Assembly: GCA_016711925.1 (NCBI GenBank)
Contig: JADJSA010000001.1
Location: 868,001 to 932,000, forward strand
Source of the DNA: Candidatus Methylophosphatis haderslevensis
Lineage (GTDB): Bacteria > Pseudomonadota > Gammaproteobacteria > Burkholderiales > Rhodocyclaceae
DNA length: 64,000 nucleotides
Reading direction: 5' to 3'
In this document: positions 26,549 to 37,233 of the stretch, piece by piece
How the letters are laid out: each line of letters opens with the position of its first letter
Numbering within the stretch: position 1 is the first letter of the stretch
Position numbers and translations under genes: made by a program
Notes under the pieces: generated by a model
What the model was told of the DNA's origin: nothing
Databases searched by the model: none
What the model saw: only the letters and a program-made list of their open reading frames with translations

Positions 26549-27645
26549 TTGTTACTTCCGTAAAACATGACAACCTTTGATGATCTGAAACGTTGTATCT
26601 CCAAGTGTGATATTGGAGAATGGTGTCATGGCACAAAAGCGGTTGAGCGAAGCAACAAAGAAGCGATTGAAGGCAGGTCGGATGCTGCTCGCGGGCAAAG
26701 GCTGCACGGACGTAGCCAAGGCGGTGGGTGTGGCACGACAAACGGTATATACGTGGAAAGGGCTGCTGGATGAAGGTGGCATCGATGCCCTGCGCGCCGT
26801 GCCACAACGGGGTCGCCCGGCCCAGCTCGATGAACAGCAGTTGGCGGCGGTGCGAGCAACGCTCCTGCGTAGTCCGACCGAGTATGGATTTGGCACCGAG
26901 TTATGGACGCTCAAGCGTGTGGGTGCTGTCATCGAACGCCTGCATGGTGTGCGCTTCGGCCAGACGCAGGTCTGGCGAATCCTGGGTTCGTTGGGCTTCA
27001 GTCCGCAGAAACCTGACAAGCGCGCCATCGAACGCAACGAAGACGCGGTGCGCAGTTGGAAGCGCAGCACTTGGCCCAGCCTTAAAAAAAGCCCAGCGAG
27101 AAGGCCGTCTGATCGTCTTTGTCGACGAGTCCGGCATCAGCGAGCGGCCAACCCGAGTGCGCACGTGGGCACCCAAGGGACAGACACCCATCATTCAGTT
27201 TCACTTCAACTGGACTCACGTCTCGGTCATCGCTGGACTCACGCGCACCAACTGTTTGTTCCGTCTGCACGAGGGCAGCATCAAGAAAGAAGAGATTGTC
27301 GAATTCCTCAAGGCGCTCAAGGCCCACTTGAAGCAGCCGCTGCTGGTGATCTGGGATGGCTTGAGGGCTCATCGCAGTCGCGTGGTGCGCGAGTACCTCG
27401 ACAGCCTGAATGGGCACATCCAAATCGCCTTCCTGCCACCGTACGCGCCGGATATGAATCCGGTCGAGTACCTGTGGGCCTGGCTCAAGCGCCATGCTCT
27501 GGTCAACTACTGTCCCAACGACCTGAGCGAGTTGCACACGACCGCTCGCAACAAACTCAAGAGCGCTCAAAAGCGTCCATCGATCATCGCCGCTTGTTGG
27601 ATGCAGGCTACTTTGTGGTGATGTCATGAATTACGGAAGTCTCAA
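26549..27645 (+). mobile_element. IS630-family insertion sequence, copy 1 (1097 bp)
   Basis: Inverted ends TTGTTACTTCCGTAA... (left) and TTGAGACTTCCGTAA... (right, reverse complement), with the TA target duplicated at 26547-26548 and 27646-27647. Nearly identical to the copy at 57471-58568 but one base shorter, in the A run that serves as the frameshift site. Confidence 0.95.
26628..27621 (+). pseudogene. IS630 transposase, two frames; A7 run at the shift site
   Basis: ATG 26628 is preceded by GGAG. The first frame encodes the HTH part (MAQKRLSEATKKRLKAG... VARQTVYTWKGLLDEGG), ending at WPSLKK. The catalytic part lies in another frame: FVDESG, VIWDGLRAH and MNPVEYLW form the DDE triad, stop at 27621. 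The two meet at CTT followed by seven A and G. In copy 2 the run has eight A, giving a phased A-AAA-AAG heptamer and a -1 shift. With seven A the required shift would be +1, so this copy is either mis-sequenced by one A or impaired. Confidence 0.75.
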
Positions 27646-27781
27646 TAATAGTGAGCATCACACAGGAAGGCCTGTTCGCTTGTTGCCAATCGTATGAAGG
27701 CCTAATTCCATGCGGGTTCCAGAGCACCTTCTGCCGCCCAAATTGGCGACCAATAGACAATAGAAAAGTCAATTGCACACC

Positions 27782-28945
27782 TTATCGGATTAGTCCGGTG
27801 CCCGGCCCAAGCATTCCCCGGAGTTCCGAGTACTCTGAGACGTAACGTTCAGCCATCGTCGCTGACGAAAATTCGCTTTCTACCAAACTTCGCGCTTGCA
27901 CCTTTAGCGTCGCCATGATTCGCGGATTGCAGTAGGCAAATCGTATCTTGTCCGCAACTTGGGCCGAATCAGCGGGCATCATCAAGACCCCGCTTTTCCC
28001 GTCCGTGATTACTTCTGGAATTCCACCAACTGAACTTGCGATAACCGGCTTTCGACATGCCATTGCCTCCAGCAATGCCATAGGAAGCCCTTCCGAAAGC
28101 GAAGGCATCACGAACAAATCGATCGCCGAGAAAAATCGAGCAATTGGATCTTGATAGCCGACCAGCTGGACATGCGGCGTTAATCCATTAACGGCAATTC
28201 TTCGCGTCAGATCTTCCCTCAAGGGTCCATCCCCAGCAACTATCAGTCTGCAATTCGGGATATCGCCTCTTACCAGTGCCATTGCATCGATGAGGTATTC
28301 AAACCCCTTCACCGAAGCCAATCGCCCCACGGCGCCAATAACAAATGCGTCCTGCGCCAGGCCAAATTCGCTACGGACGCCGGGGTCGGTAGCGTGGCAA
28401 TCGTAGCTTTCAAGCGGCAAGCCATTGTAAATCACCGCAACGGCGTCCTGGCAAATCCCACGCTTCACCAGGTCATCCCGCACTGCCCCTGACACGGCCA
28501 CGATCCGATCCATTCTACGCAAGCACAACGCATCCAGTATCTCGTAGATTCTCGCCTTCAATCCGGCCGTTCGCTTTGCCCAACCATGCACGGTGGACAC
28601 AACCCTGATCCCACCGCGTGGAACGGTACTCAGCAGAATATTGGGTTTGTAGCCGTGAGTATGGAGGATACGAATATCATTGCTTCGCGCATAGCGAAGG
28701 ATCTGCATTGCCCCCCAGACATTGAGGCCTCTTTTCATGGTGAAGAACTCGACATCCAACCCACGCTTCACCGCTTCTTCGGCAATGACCGGTACTTCGG
28801 ACGACGATTCCCGAATACACCCGAGGATTCCGCGGAACGAAGTGCCTTGCAATTCCTCGAGCAACGTCAGAATGACCCGCTCGGCGCCATACATGCCGGC
28901 GCTGTCGATCAGATGAAGAACTTGTGTTCCCGCCATATGATTCAC
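27782..28945 (-). CDS. Family 4 glycosyltransferase
   Basis: GT-B transferase of 387 residues: VLHLIDSAGMYGAERVILTLL (N-terminal GT4 motif), VISTVHGW-like core, GAVGRLASVKGFEYLIDAM, LIVAGDGPLRE and the EX7E element PSLSEGLPMALLEAMACRKPVIAS. The start ATG 28945 overlaps the upstream stop by 4 bp (ATGA), so the genes are coupled; ATG 28936 is an alternative. It is the last gene of a tightly packed minus-strand operon running from about 42175. The 136 bp between its stop and IS630 copy 1 hold no gene. Confidence 0.9.
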   Translation of the reverse strand: MNHMAGTQVLHLIDSAGMYGAERVILTLLEELQGTSFRGILGCIRESSSEVPVIAEEAVKRGLDVEFFTMKRGLNVWGAMQILRYARSNDIRILHTHGYKPNILLSTVPRGGIRVVSTVHGWAKRTAGLKARIYEILDALCLRRMDRIVAVSGAVRDDLVKRGICQDAVAVIYNGLPLESYDCHATDPGVRSEFGLAQDAFVIGAVGRLASVKGFEYLIDAMALVRGDIPNCRLIVAGDGPLREDLTRRIAVNGLTPHVQLVGYQDPIARFFSAIDLFVMPSLSEGLPMALLEAMACRKPVIASSVGGIPEVITDGKSGVLMMPADSAQVADKIRFAYCNPRIMATLKVQARSLVESEFSSATMAERYVSEYSELRGMLGPGTGLIR

Positions 28946-30057
28946 ATGAGTTCCGCATACAATTCTTCATACGTACGCACCATCCGTTCCAGGCCGAATT
29001 CGGCTTCGACCTTTCGCCGACCTTGGTGACCTAACTCGACACTGGCCGATTCGTTCAGGAGCAGCGAGGTGACCGCATCGACGAACTTTTCGCTGTCGTC
29101 GAGCGTGAAGAGAAGGCCGGATGATTGATCGATCAGCCTCACATTGCCGCCAACAGCGGATGCAACGACAGGAAGGCCGCACGCCATCGCTTCGAGGATG
29201 GTCATCGACGTACCCTCGCTAAGCGACGTGCACGCATAGATATCCAGCGCAGGCATGATCTTCTCGGTATCGCGCCGCAATCCAAGAAACCTCACACTCG
29301 ACGACACGCCCAACGACTCGGCCTTCGCAATCAACGAAGCCCTCTCCGGACCGTCACCCGCGATGACCAGCTTTGCGCCCGGCACGTTTCGAACAATTGC
29401 CGGCATGCAGGCAATCATGAAATCCAGGTTCTTGATCGGGTCCAGCCGGCAAACCGTCCCGATTACCTTGTCGCCCGGCGCAATGCCGAGTTGCGCCCTT
29501 CGAGCGAGTCGGTCCTCCGGCTTAAGCGGACAGAACGTCTGGTCATTCACTCCGTTGATGACCGTCCTTACTTTCTTCCCGTTAATTCGCAACGTGGAAA
29601 CCAGATATTCGGAGAGTTCTGCCGACACGCCGATGAATCGATTCATCAACATCGCCGAAACGCGGTCTTCCAGAATTGCCGATTTTTTGTCGGGCACCAA
29701 ACGGCCGTGATCGGTGTGTATGATCCCTTTCACACCTGCAAGTCGTCCTGTCAATGCAGCGTAAGACGAGCATCCGTTGTGAGAGTGGATGATGTCGATC
29801 TTGTTTTGCTTGACGACATTCAAGAGCTGAAAAAATAGGTGCCGATCGAACAAACCCGGCTTTCGTCCGAGGATATATGAACCCGCGCTTGCTCTGGTTG
29901 CCTGCTCGAAAAACACACCGCCTCGGTCAAGGCAGGCGATATAGGGCTCGAAGCGTTTCTTGTCGATCTTGTCTATCAGTAGGCTGACTAGCCTCTGAAG
30001 TCCGCCAAGATCCATTTCCAGAACAAGAAACAGAACCCTTGTTTTACCCACACTCAT
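28942..30057 (-). CDS. Family 4 glycosyltransferase (EPS locus)
   Basis: GT-B transferase of 371 residues from ATG 30057, which overlaps the upstream stop by one base (TGATG). N-terminal motif VLFLVLEMDLGGLQRLVSLLIDK, then IIHSHNGCSSYAALTGRLAGV, VCRLDPIKNLDFMIACMP, LVIAGDGPERASL, and EX7E within TSLSEGTSMTILEAMACGLPVVASAVGG. It resembles the GT4 enzymes of PEP-CTERM-type loci. A longer upstream start would run into the preceding gene. Cytoplasmic; sugar unknown. Confidence 0.9.
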   Translation of the reverse strand: MSVGKTRVLFLVLEMDLGGLQRLVSLLIDKIDKKRFEPYIACLDRGGVFFEQATRASAGSYILGRKPGLFDRHLFFQLLNVVKQNKIDIIHSHNGCSSYAALTGRLAGVKGIIHTDHGRLVPDKKSAILEDRVSAMLMNRFIGVSAELSEYLVSTLRINGKKVRTVINGVNDQTFCPLKPEDRLARRAQLGIAPGDKVIGTVCRLDPIKNLDFMIACMPAIVRNVPGAKLVIAGDGPERASLIAKAESLGVSSSVRFLGLRRDTEKIMPALDIYACTSLSEGTSMTILEAMACGLPVVASAVGGNVRLIDQSSGLLFTLDDSEKFVDAVTSLLLNESASVELGHQGRRKVEAEFGLERMVRTYEELYAELM

Positions 30058-31324
30058 CACGCCGAAAGGTGGATTCCGGGAGAAACGTGCTCCTCGTTCA
30101 CAATTTTGGCGAATATGGATCCCAACATCGCGCCGCGGCACTGCCACGAGTACTCCCGTTCCACGGTCGCGCGCCCCTCCTTGCTCAAGCGCTCACGCAG
30201 ATCTGAGTCGGAAAGCAACGCTAGCACCTTCGACGCAAACTCGGACGGCGAATCTGCAATCAACAGGTTTCGGTTATCGGCCGCTGCCATTCCACTGCAG
30301 CTCACCGACGATGCAACCACAGGAAGCATCATCGACCACGCCTCTAGCACCTTGTTCTTGAGGCCGGCGCCAGACAACAACGGTGAAACATAGACCGTCG
30401 CTGCCTGAAAGTACGTCCGCAGATCCTCGACGAAGCCCGTCACCTTTACCCCTGCCGACCTGGCCGCCAGTGAAACCAGTTCGTCGGTGGGATTGCGCCC
30501 GGCTATCGTAAGGGTGACATTTGGATTTTCCTTTCGGATGATTGGAAACGTCTCCTCGATGAAGTGAAGCATCGCCGTATTGTTGGGCGGATAGTCCATG
30601 ACACCCGTGAACAAGAGCCGACGCCCGAACGACTCGGGCATTTCCCTCGATTGAACTGCTCGGCATCCACCCCGTTGGATATGACCCAGATCCTTGAATC
30701 GGGACAATTGCGTGCGATCCATTCTGCATCGACCGACGTGATCATCACGATGTTCGGAATCTTCGAGACATGAATCTTCTCGTAGCGAACCGCCCACGTG
30801 TGGGCCAAACGTCTCTTCAACGCCCGGAGCGGGTGACGCTCCTGTTTGAAGTAACTCCAGGTAAGAAGGGATGGGCAGTCCACGATATCCACCAGATAAG
30901 GAACCGTACTCGTACTCGGGTCAAAATGCCTGAAAATGTTAAGGCCACCAAAAAATACGAGCTTGTACCGCCCGGATGACAAGCGCGTGCGAATGCGTCT
31001 CTCCAACTCGTTGGAATAGTATGGCGCCCCAATGGTCATCACATCCGGAAACAAGATGTTCTTCAGACGCCCGACTAGGCTTAGGTCATCCGCCCGCTCC
31101 AGCGTACTTTCCGGAATCAGTTCGACGGATCTGCAGGCAGGGCCCAACCCGTTTCTGAACCTTTCCTGATCCTGCGTGGGGATCTCATCCCCAAAACCGA
31201 TAAAATCAAAAGTGTAACCTCGGGGAACCTGTTTCAACAGGTTCAATATCCTCACCTTGTGTCCGTCGTTTGGTGGATTTGGATATTCGTTCGATACAAC
31301 CAACACAGACAAGTCGTCGCTCAT
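30057..31324 (-). pseudogene. PEP-CTERM-associated GT (TIGR03087/Stp1-like), one frameshift
   Basis: The N-terminal piece starts at ATG 31324 (SVLVVSNEYPNPPNDGHKVRILNLL) and runs to ISNGVDAEQFN at about 30652. Beyond that the frame turns to nonsense. The neighbouring frame continues with REMPESFGRRLLFTGVMDYPPNNTAMLHFIEETFPII, TIAGRNPTDELVSLAA, VTGFVEDLRTYFQAATVYVSPLLSGAGLKNKVLEAWSM and a normal end at 30057. FTGxMDYxPN plus SGxGxKNKVLEAW is characteristic of the exosortase-A-associated sugar transferase family. One base is lost at about 30650. Repaired length is about 420 residues. It overlaps the flippase stop by 4 bp. Confidence 0.86.
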
Positions 31325-32799
31325 GGGACCGCCAACTTCTTTCGTGCGAACAATGCCTTCAAGTCAGCGAGGTCGCGTCTATCAAACACCCTCAGCGCAA
31401 CAAGCAACCCCGCATAGCTTGCGGCCCCACCCAGAACTGCAATGACCAGGTGGAAGCCGATCAAGTATTTGACGACTGCCACCATTCCTCCGACCACCAG
31501 CATCAACCGAAGGATCGACATATCCGGCCTGTAGCGAAAACCCAGTCCCCAAAGGACGCCGCTAAGCAGCAAGACGACTACCATTTCGGTCAGTACCGAC
31601 GCAAACGCTGCCCCCATATGGCCATACTCACGAATGAAGAACCAATTGAGCAGGGCATTTACGCATACGGCGGCAACCATGATCTGCACCTGAATTCGTT
31701 CCTTGTGCATCGAAAACAGAAGACTGGACTGAAAGTTTGAAAAGAACGCCAGAACCCAGAGAAAGATCAGCACGTTCAATACGGGCACTGTCTCACCGAA
31801 CTCGTTTCCGTAAATCAGCAGAACTATCTTCTCGGACACCAGAATAGTTCCAGCCGCTACCGCTGCGGTCGCAATGATCAAATATTTCGTCATTCTCGAA
31901 TAGGCGTCCTTCAGAGAATCGACCGAAGTCCCATGCATTCTAGAAAACGCAGGAAAAACCGAAGTAATAAATGCCGTCGGAATGAAGTAAAGGTTCTCGA
32001 CCAGATTCAATGCGGCCAGGTACAGGCCCATTTCGCGATCTTCAACGAACTTGGATAGGATGAACACGTTGATCTTCGCGTAGAACATCGTCAGCAGCGC
32101 TGACATATAGAAGGGCATACCCTGTCTGATCAAGGGCAACCAGTGCGTGGGCGAAAAGACCCACCGCAGCAGATTGAAATCTCGGCGAACCTTAACCAGC
32201 GCGAGCAGAAACACCAGGAAATTCCCAATCGAGAATGCAGCTACGATTCCGTAGAACCCGATCCCGGAGTAGATCGCGACAACGATGATTGCCGCACTGA
32301 TCAAGCGAAAGAACATGGACACGAATGCAGTAACCTGCATTCTTTCGACAGATCGATAGATAGACAGCAGCGACTCCGAAAGAATCTGAAAGAACAGGCC
32401 TGCGCAGAGGATGTATAGAACCTGAATGGTCTCTGCAGGATATTGCAGCAATTGAGCCGAGAGTAATGCCGTAGCAACGGTCGCAAAGGCAAGCACGACC
32501 TTGAGATGAAAGATGTCGTTGATCAACTCGAGATTCCTGCGGTCTCGTGCCGCCTCACGGATGAACAGCGACTCCAGCCCAAAGTTCGCCAACACACTGA
32601 ACATCAGCACATAGGTCAGGCCAAACGTATACCTGCCATACAGCTCCGGCCCAATACTTCGCGCAATGATCGACGTGGTGCCGAGGGATATACCAAGGTT
32701 GAAGAGCGACGAAAACGTAAGGAAAAACGTGTTCGCGGCAATTCTCTGTGCGCCCACCGGGGCCTTGGATTCAGCACCCACTATCAGTTCTTCACTCAT
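31321..32799 (-). CDS. wzx: Wzx-like lipid-linked oligosaccharide flippase (MATE/PST family)
   Basis: Polytopic protein of 492 residues with 12-14 predicted membrane helices and the PST start NTFFLTFSSLFNLGISLGTTSIIARSIGPELYGRYTF. It should move the undecaprenyl-linked repeat unit from the cytoplasmic to the periplasmic face. ATG 32799 (MSEELIVG) is preferred over an earlier start, which reads into the intergenic region. Its 3' end overlaps the GT start (31324) by 4 bp. Frame intact. Confidence 0.9.
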   Translation of the reverse strand: MSEELIVGAESKAPVGAQRIAANTFFLTFSSLFNLGISLGTTSIIARSIGPELYGRYTFGLTYVLMFSVLANFGLESLFIREAARDRRNLELINDIFHLKVVLAFATVATALLSAQLLQYPAETIQVLYILCAGLFFQILSESLLSIYRSVERMQVTAFVSMFFRLISAAIIVVAIYSGIGFYGIVAAFSIGNFLVFLLALVKVRRDFNLLRWVFSPTHWLPLIRQGMPFYMSALLTMFYAKINVFILSKFVEDREMGLYLAALNLVENLYFIPTAFITSVFPAFSRMHGTSVDSLKDAYSRMTKYLIIATAAVAAGTILVSEKIVLLIYGNEFGETVPVLNVLIFLWVLAFFSNFQSSLLFSMHKERIQVQIMVAAVCVNALLNWFFIREYGHMGAAFASVLTEMVVVLLLSGVLWGLGFRYRPDMSILRLMLVVGGMVAVVKYLIGFHLVIAVLGGAASYAGLLVALRVFDRRDLADLKALFARKKLAVP

Positions 32800-32866
32800 A
32801 CACCGGCGCGCCCGCCTGGGTCGCACGCACAGTGCCGACCACCAAGTCGGGTGTTGTGGAAATCAA

Positions 32867-33924
32867 TCAGGAGAATAGCCATTTATAGTATCCAGGGAGG
32901 TTCTTTTCAGCTCCCTTCCGGTCAATCAGCTTGGCGAGGGAAAATACCATCCAGAGAGAGATCACTGTAGTCGCCAACACTAGAACTGGCGTCGCTCCGA
33001 GCAACGTCAGCGCTTTGACCGCAAACACGACATAGGCATGCAAGAAGAAGACGAGAAGGCTTTGGCGACCAATCAGGCTGAGTACCGCAAATGCGGGATT
33101 GCCACTTTGAACCCGAGTCGAAGCAAACCGGAAAACGGAATACACAAAAGCCAGGAATGCCGATCCGTAGACGAGTCCAAGCGCATTCAAGGGAAACTTC
33201 TTCGGATACAGATTGTACTTTTCCTTCCATTCATGGATTGTGGAGAGATTGCCGCCGTACTTAAGAATCAGACACAATCCAAACAGGACACACGCCAACA
33301 TTAGCAGGACGTTGGAAGTCAAGATCCCTCTTCCGAAACTCGCTTGCCAAGAAAACATCCAAAAACGAAATAGACATGCCAGAGGATCACCGGAAAGATG
33401 CGGCTGTCGCCGATACTCAAAGCGTTCGGGTCCGAAACAAAGATTCCAAATAGAGCCAGACTCCCCACTGGAAGCCACCAATCCCAATTCCGCGATAGCA
33501 GGTACAAGAATGCCGGACTTAAGAGGAACAGTGGAATGAAAGTCGGGAGTATGTGAAGGATCGGAATCTGATTCAAGAACAGAACTGACGAGAGGCCAAA
33601 ATCAACCACTTCCTCCGCTGTCTGAAGATAGAAATAGGACCAGAACGGTAAGCTGATCGTGAGGGTCATGAGATAGTGAATCAAAACTATCTTGCCGGCT
33701 CTTCCCCATAGCGCACTTGCCGCAGCCCATTTGTTCTGTCGAAACTTTGGCAGGGAATGCCAGCCGATTGTGAAGCCCGCGAGGAAGAGAAACCCTTCAA
33801 CGGCGAAATCCACCATTTGCATCGGGAACCCAAGAATGGTTTGATCGCCCGCGAAGTGCATAACCATCATATCGACGATTACGATTCCGCGAAATGCATC
33901 AAGCTCTTGGCTCCTCCCGGTCAT
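32867..33924 (-). pseudogene. OpgC-like membrane acyltransferase, one frameshift
   Basis: ATG 33924 begins TGRSQELDAFRGIVIVDMMVMHFAGD, the typical OpgC start, followed by several membrane helices up to VFGCFLGKRVSEE. There the frame ends in TGA. Adding one G to the run at about 33326-33328 (GAAGAGGGATC) restores GILTSNVLLMLACVLFGLCLIL and three or four more helices (to NLPGYYKWLFS). Repaired length is about 352 residues with about ten helices. It would add succinyl or other acyl groups to a periplasmic glycan. The start overlaps the upstream stop by ATGA. Confidence 0.83.
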
Positions 33925-35252
33925 TTTCGGTTGGCCTCGGCATCGATGATAAGTATCCGTTGGTACAGTAATAGATTGAGGATGAGAAGATCCCAAAACC
34001 ACGAGTAATACAGCAAGTTGAAGAAGAAACTATTAATCAGGAACGCAAATACCCCGCCTTCGAGCGCCAACGCATAGAACTGCAGCCTCCTCGCCTCTGC
34101 GGCCAGTCCATTGCCAGACAGGTTCTTGACTAGTCGCCGACTGGTTTCCCGTATCCGCAGATTCTTCTTCCGGAAGACATAGACCAAAGCGAAGAGCGCG
34201 ATCACCCCCGACGCTCCGGTTTCTGAGAGTAGTTCGAAGTAAATGTTGTGAATATGCTGCCCGTACATTTGCGTTCGAACATTCCATCGCTCGGCATCCT
34301 CCTGAGTTACGTAGGCATTGACGACATGCCCGTAACATCCCGGGCCGGCTCCCAGAATCGGATTGTCGGCAAAGATAAGTAGCGCCCTGCTCCACATCCA
34401 GAAGCGATGGTTGCCCGTACCTTCTTTGTAGTTCTCCCCAAAAATCGACTGAACTTCCCCCACATAGACTTCTACGAACTGGGGGGCAAGTGATACTGCA
34501 CCGAATACGCCGATCGCCATCACGACAAGTGAGCGAAAAATGAACCTGGCCTTGTTTTCCGCTCGCAAGAAGATATAGCCGAACAGAGCAACCAATGACA
34601 GAAAGGTGCCTCGTGCCAGGGATGCGATTGCTCCGGCAAGCGAAAAGAATAGCGACAGGGCACTTAAGCGCCGCATCCCTTTCGTCGGTTCAGCACGCCA
34701 AATGAAATACGCGAGCGACACGCCCATGGCCATATACGGGCCGTACGAGTCCTCGTCCTCGAGGGGCAAGAACGCGCTGACCTTCCCACCCCCGCCTATT
34801 CCCCAGACTCCAAAGAGCACCAGAGATACCAAATACACGTTAAACAACTTCTTGATCGATGCTTCAGTCGAAAAATATGCTGAGTACAGAGCGCAAATCA
34901 GTACGGTCTCGATGCTCCATCGCATAATGGGAAAGGATAGAGCGAGGTTTGCCGTAAAGAGAGTAGACGCGATCATTACGATTGCGAACCACATCATCGG
35001 TCGATCGAACTTCAACTTGCGACCTTGAACAATCGCCCCAACAGTCAGCACAATTAGCAAACCGGTCGGAATTGCCCGCAGGAAGCTAACCGATGGAACG
35101 TAGTACGAAAGAATCCATTCCGGCTTGAAGATTCGTAGCAACCAAAACAACATCAGGCCCTTTGCCACCCATGATGATTCAAGGCCAACGCGCGCCGGAA
35201 GGCGGTCAACTTGAATTGCGTTCGATGATTGGGCCATAGGGTTGTTGCTCAC
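33921..35252 (-). CDS. O-antigen ligase/polymerase family protein (Wzy/WaaL-like)
   Basis: Polytopic protein of 443 residues with about 11-12 membrane helices. The large periplasmic loop holds the Wzy_C signature GNHRFWMWSRALLIFADNPILGAGPGCYGHVV and the conserved His in QHIHNIYFELLSETG. In this EPS context it is most likely the repeat-unit polymerase rather than an LPS ligase. Neighbours are OpgC (ATGA overlap) downstream and a GT39, 98 bp upstream. Frame intact. Confidence 0.88.
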   Translation of the reverse strand: MSNNPMAQSSNAIQVDRLPARVGLESSWVAKGLMLFWLLRIFKPEWILSYYVPSVSFLRAIPTGLLIVLTVGAIVQGRKLKFDRPMMWFAIVMIASTLFTANLALSFPIMRWSIETVLICALYSAYFSTEASIKKLFNVYLVSLVLFGVWGIGGGGKVSAFLPLEDEDSYGPYMAMGVSLAYFIWRAEPTKGMRRLSALSLFFSLAGAIASLARGTFLSLVALFGYIFLRAENKARFIFRSLVVMAIGVFGAVSLAPQFVEVYVGEVQSIFGENYKEGTGNHRFWMWSRALLIFADNPILGAGPGCYGHVVNAYVTQEDAERWNVRTQMYGQHIHNIYFELLSETGASGVIALFALVYVFRKKNLRIRETSRRLVKNLSGNGLAAEARRLQFYALALEGGVFAFLINSFFFNLLYYSWFWDLLILNLLLYQRILIIDAEANRK

Positions 35253-35350
35253 GAGCTAACGCCTGGCAGGAACGAATGGACGGTTGAGTCCACCAGACAG
35301 CAATGGGATTGCTCGATCCCCTCCGTCGATTCGAACTCAAAACATGTCGC

Positions 35351-37081
35351 TCACCGCGAAATTCTGTATATCTGAACCGTCTCGCCACTTCTCCACCGTG
35401 ACGGCGCGAAGGTTTGCAGCAATTCGAGTTCTTTGTCCATGGACTCGTAGAAAGCGGCGGATTTCGCATACTTTGTGCGCCATACGGGATCGTCCAGCCA
35501 GTGTCTCAAGTCACGAATATGGACCACATAATCGAATCCTTGCTCGCGATAGTATTCGATCGATTCGACTTCGCGTCCCAATTCGGTTGTAGTAATGTCA
35601 TACGTGATCGCGGGCATGCGGCGTAGCAACAGCTCGAAGTATATGGACGAATACGAATCGACGATCTTAACCTGAGGAGAATCGTAGGTTTGACCCTCCT
35701 TGAGGTTTCGAATCGTCGCCAATTGCTCTTCGAGCTTTCGCCTCGACTGATTCAATCGCGGTCCTGACGTGATAATCGTGTGACCCGCATCGACCAGTAG
35801 CTTGCTGCCGGCCGGTACATTCTCCTCTATCCAACGTTTCGAAACCTTGCTCGTATTCTCTTCACTCAATGATGACACTGCCTCGAGAGACCGCAATAAA
35901 GGGTATCCAATCAACGCCGCTACGACTACCGACATTAATCCGTATCGAACTCGCGGACCTTCCACCAACGCAACACAACCCGCATCGACCCATCGCGCTG
36001 CGAACAAATAGAGGACCGGAACCATGGTCATCATGTATCGCTTGTCTACGAGATAGCTCGAATTCGCAAGGATGAGAAACATCACCAGACTGAACGCAAG
36101 AAGCGTGTAATCCCACGCGCTCCTCTTGACCAACGCGAACAGAATCCCGACAATGATGGCGGCCGAGGCCAAGGCACCGAATTCATTGTATGCCGCCGTC
36201 AAGTAGGTGTAGTAGGCGTTCCCAACGATGTAGGTTGCTTCGTCATAGACGTTGGTGTACACGCCATACTGCCAGATGAACGACATTGCCCACTGCTTCA
36301 GGCCAAGCACGATCGCGGGGTTACTGATCAGGAATCCGGCCACAAAAGCCAGGCACGAGTAGCCAATCTCGCGCGATAGCAGTCCCATGAGCCATGGTTG
36401 TCCGAGACGACCAAGGCGTCCCAGGTGCGCCCCGATAAAAATAACGCCGAGACCAACAGCAATAATCTTTACGTTAATTGCGACTGCACCGAAGAACGCC
36501 GCCAGAACATAGTCTCTAACCCGTCCGCTTTCGAAGAAGGTCGCTACGAAGTAGAAGCTAAGCAGAAAGAAGAAGGTCAGCGGAACGTCGGTGGTCACAA
36601 GATGGGATGTCCATACGTGCATCGTTGTGACTGATAGGAGCAATGCCGCGATCAGGCCAACGCGGTCATTGAAGACCTTCCTTCCTACGAGGAAAAGCAG
36701 CAAGACTGAGGCACTTCCCAGGAGAGCGTTCGTATACCGTCCTATCAGAAAAAGTGGCTCCATGTTGTGAACGATCTGAGCCGCGAAGTCCATCGGGCTC
36801 TTGAACAACTGAAAAAGGTACCCGACCGCAAAATAGAACCCAAACTCAATCGCGAGAATGTTCTGAAACCCCTTCTTGTGCCAGCGATTCAGATTGAACT
36901 GTCCGGAAGCCACTCTGAGGGCTTCGAATACTTCGTTGTATTCATCGGTATTCTCGGCATTGTGCAAGCCATAGAACCTCAATGCCACGCAACCAATCAG
37001 CACAATCAGCATGAGCTGGGTCACCCGGTTATCGCGGATTGCTCTCTGAGCGCTTGCAATATTGTCCTGAAGCGAAACCAT
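35351..37081 (-). CDS. GT39/ArnT-like membrane glycosyltransferase
   Basis: GT-C protein of 576 residues with about 12 membrane helices. The first periplasmic loop has the acidic pair in NTDEYNEVFEAL (GT39 DE motif), and LLGSASVLLLFLVGRKVFNDRVGLIAALLLSVTTMHVWTSHLVTTDVPLTFFFLLSFY is the PMT core. A soluble C-terminal domain of about 190 residues follows. It is predicted to transfer a sugar from a polyprenyl phosphate donor in the periplasm, with the GtrB/DPM-like enzyme at 41102-42175 as a plausible donor-maker. Frame intact. Confidence 0.88.
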   Translation of the reverse strand: MVSLQDNIASAQRAIRDNRVTQLMLIVLIGCVALRFYGLHNAENTDEYNEVFEALRVASGQFNLNRWHKKGFQNILAIEFGFYFAVGYLFQLFKSPMDFAAQIVHNMEPLFLIGRYTNALLGSASVLLLFLVGRKVFNDRVGLIAALLLSVTTMHVWTSHLVTTDVPLTFFFLLSFYFVATFFESGRVRDYVLAAFFGAVAINVKIIAVGLGVIFIGAHLGRLGRLGQPWLMGLLSREIGYSCLAFVAGFLISNPAIVLGLKQWAMSFIWQYGVYTNVYDEATYIVGNAYYTYLTAAYNEFGALASAAIIVGILFALVKRSAWDYTLLAFSLVMFLILANSSYLVDKRYMMTMVPVLYLFAARWVDAGCVALVEGPRVRYGLMSVVVAALIGYPLLRSLEAVSSLSEENTSKVSKRWIEENVPAGSKLLVDAGHTIITSGPRLNQSRRKLEEQLATIRNLKEGQTYDSPQVKIVDSYSSIYFELLLRRMPAITYDITTTELGREVESIEYYREQGFDYVVHIRDLRHWLDDPVWRTKYAKSAAFYESMDKELELLQTFAPSRWRSGETVQIYRISR

Positions 37082-37233
37082 TACTCAAACGCCTTCACTA
37101 AAATTCTACCGTAGCAATGCTTAGAAGCCGACTCACAGCCGTCAGCGCCCAAGCGTTCCCCCGAATCATTCCCCTTAAGATCGCGCGGCATTCACCGCAT
37201 TCGGTGAACGCAATTCGCAGGGGAAACTCAAGA

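Noticed and set aside
26728..27621. 297-codon frame as the sole IS630 transposase
   Set aside because: Its N-terminal part (MWHDKRYIRGKG) is out-of-frame with the HTH domain; only its second half is real transposase sequence.
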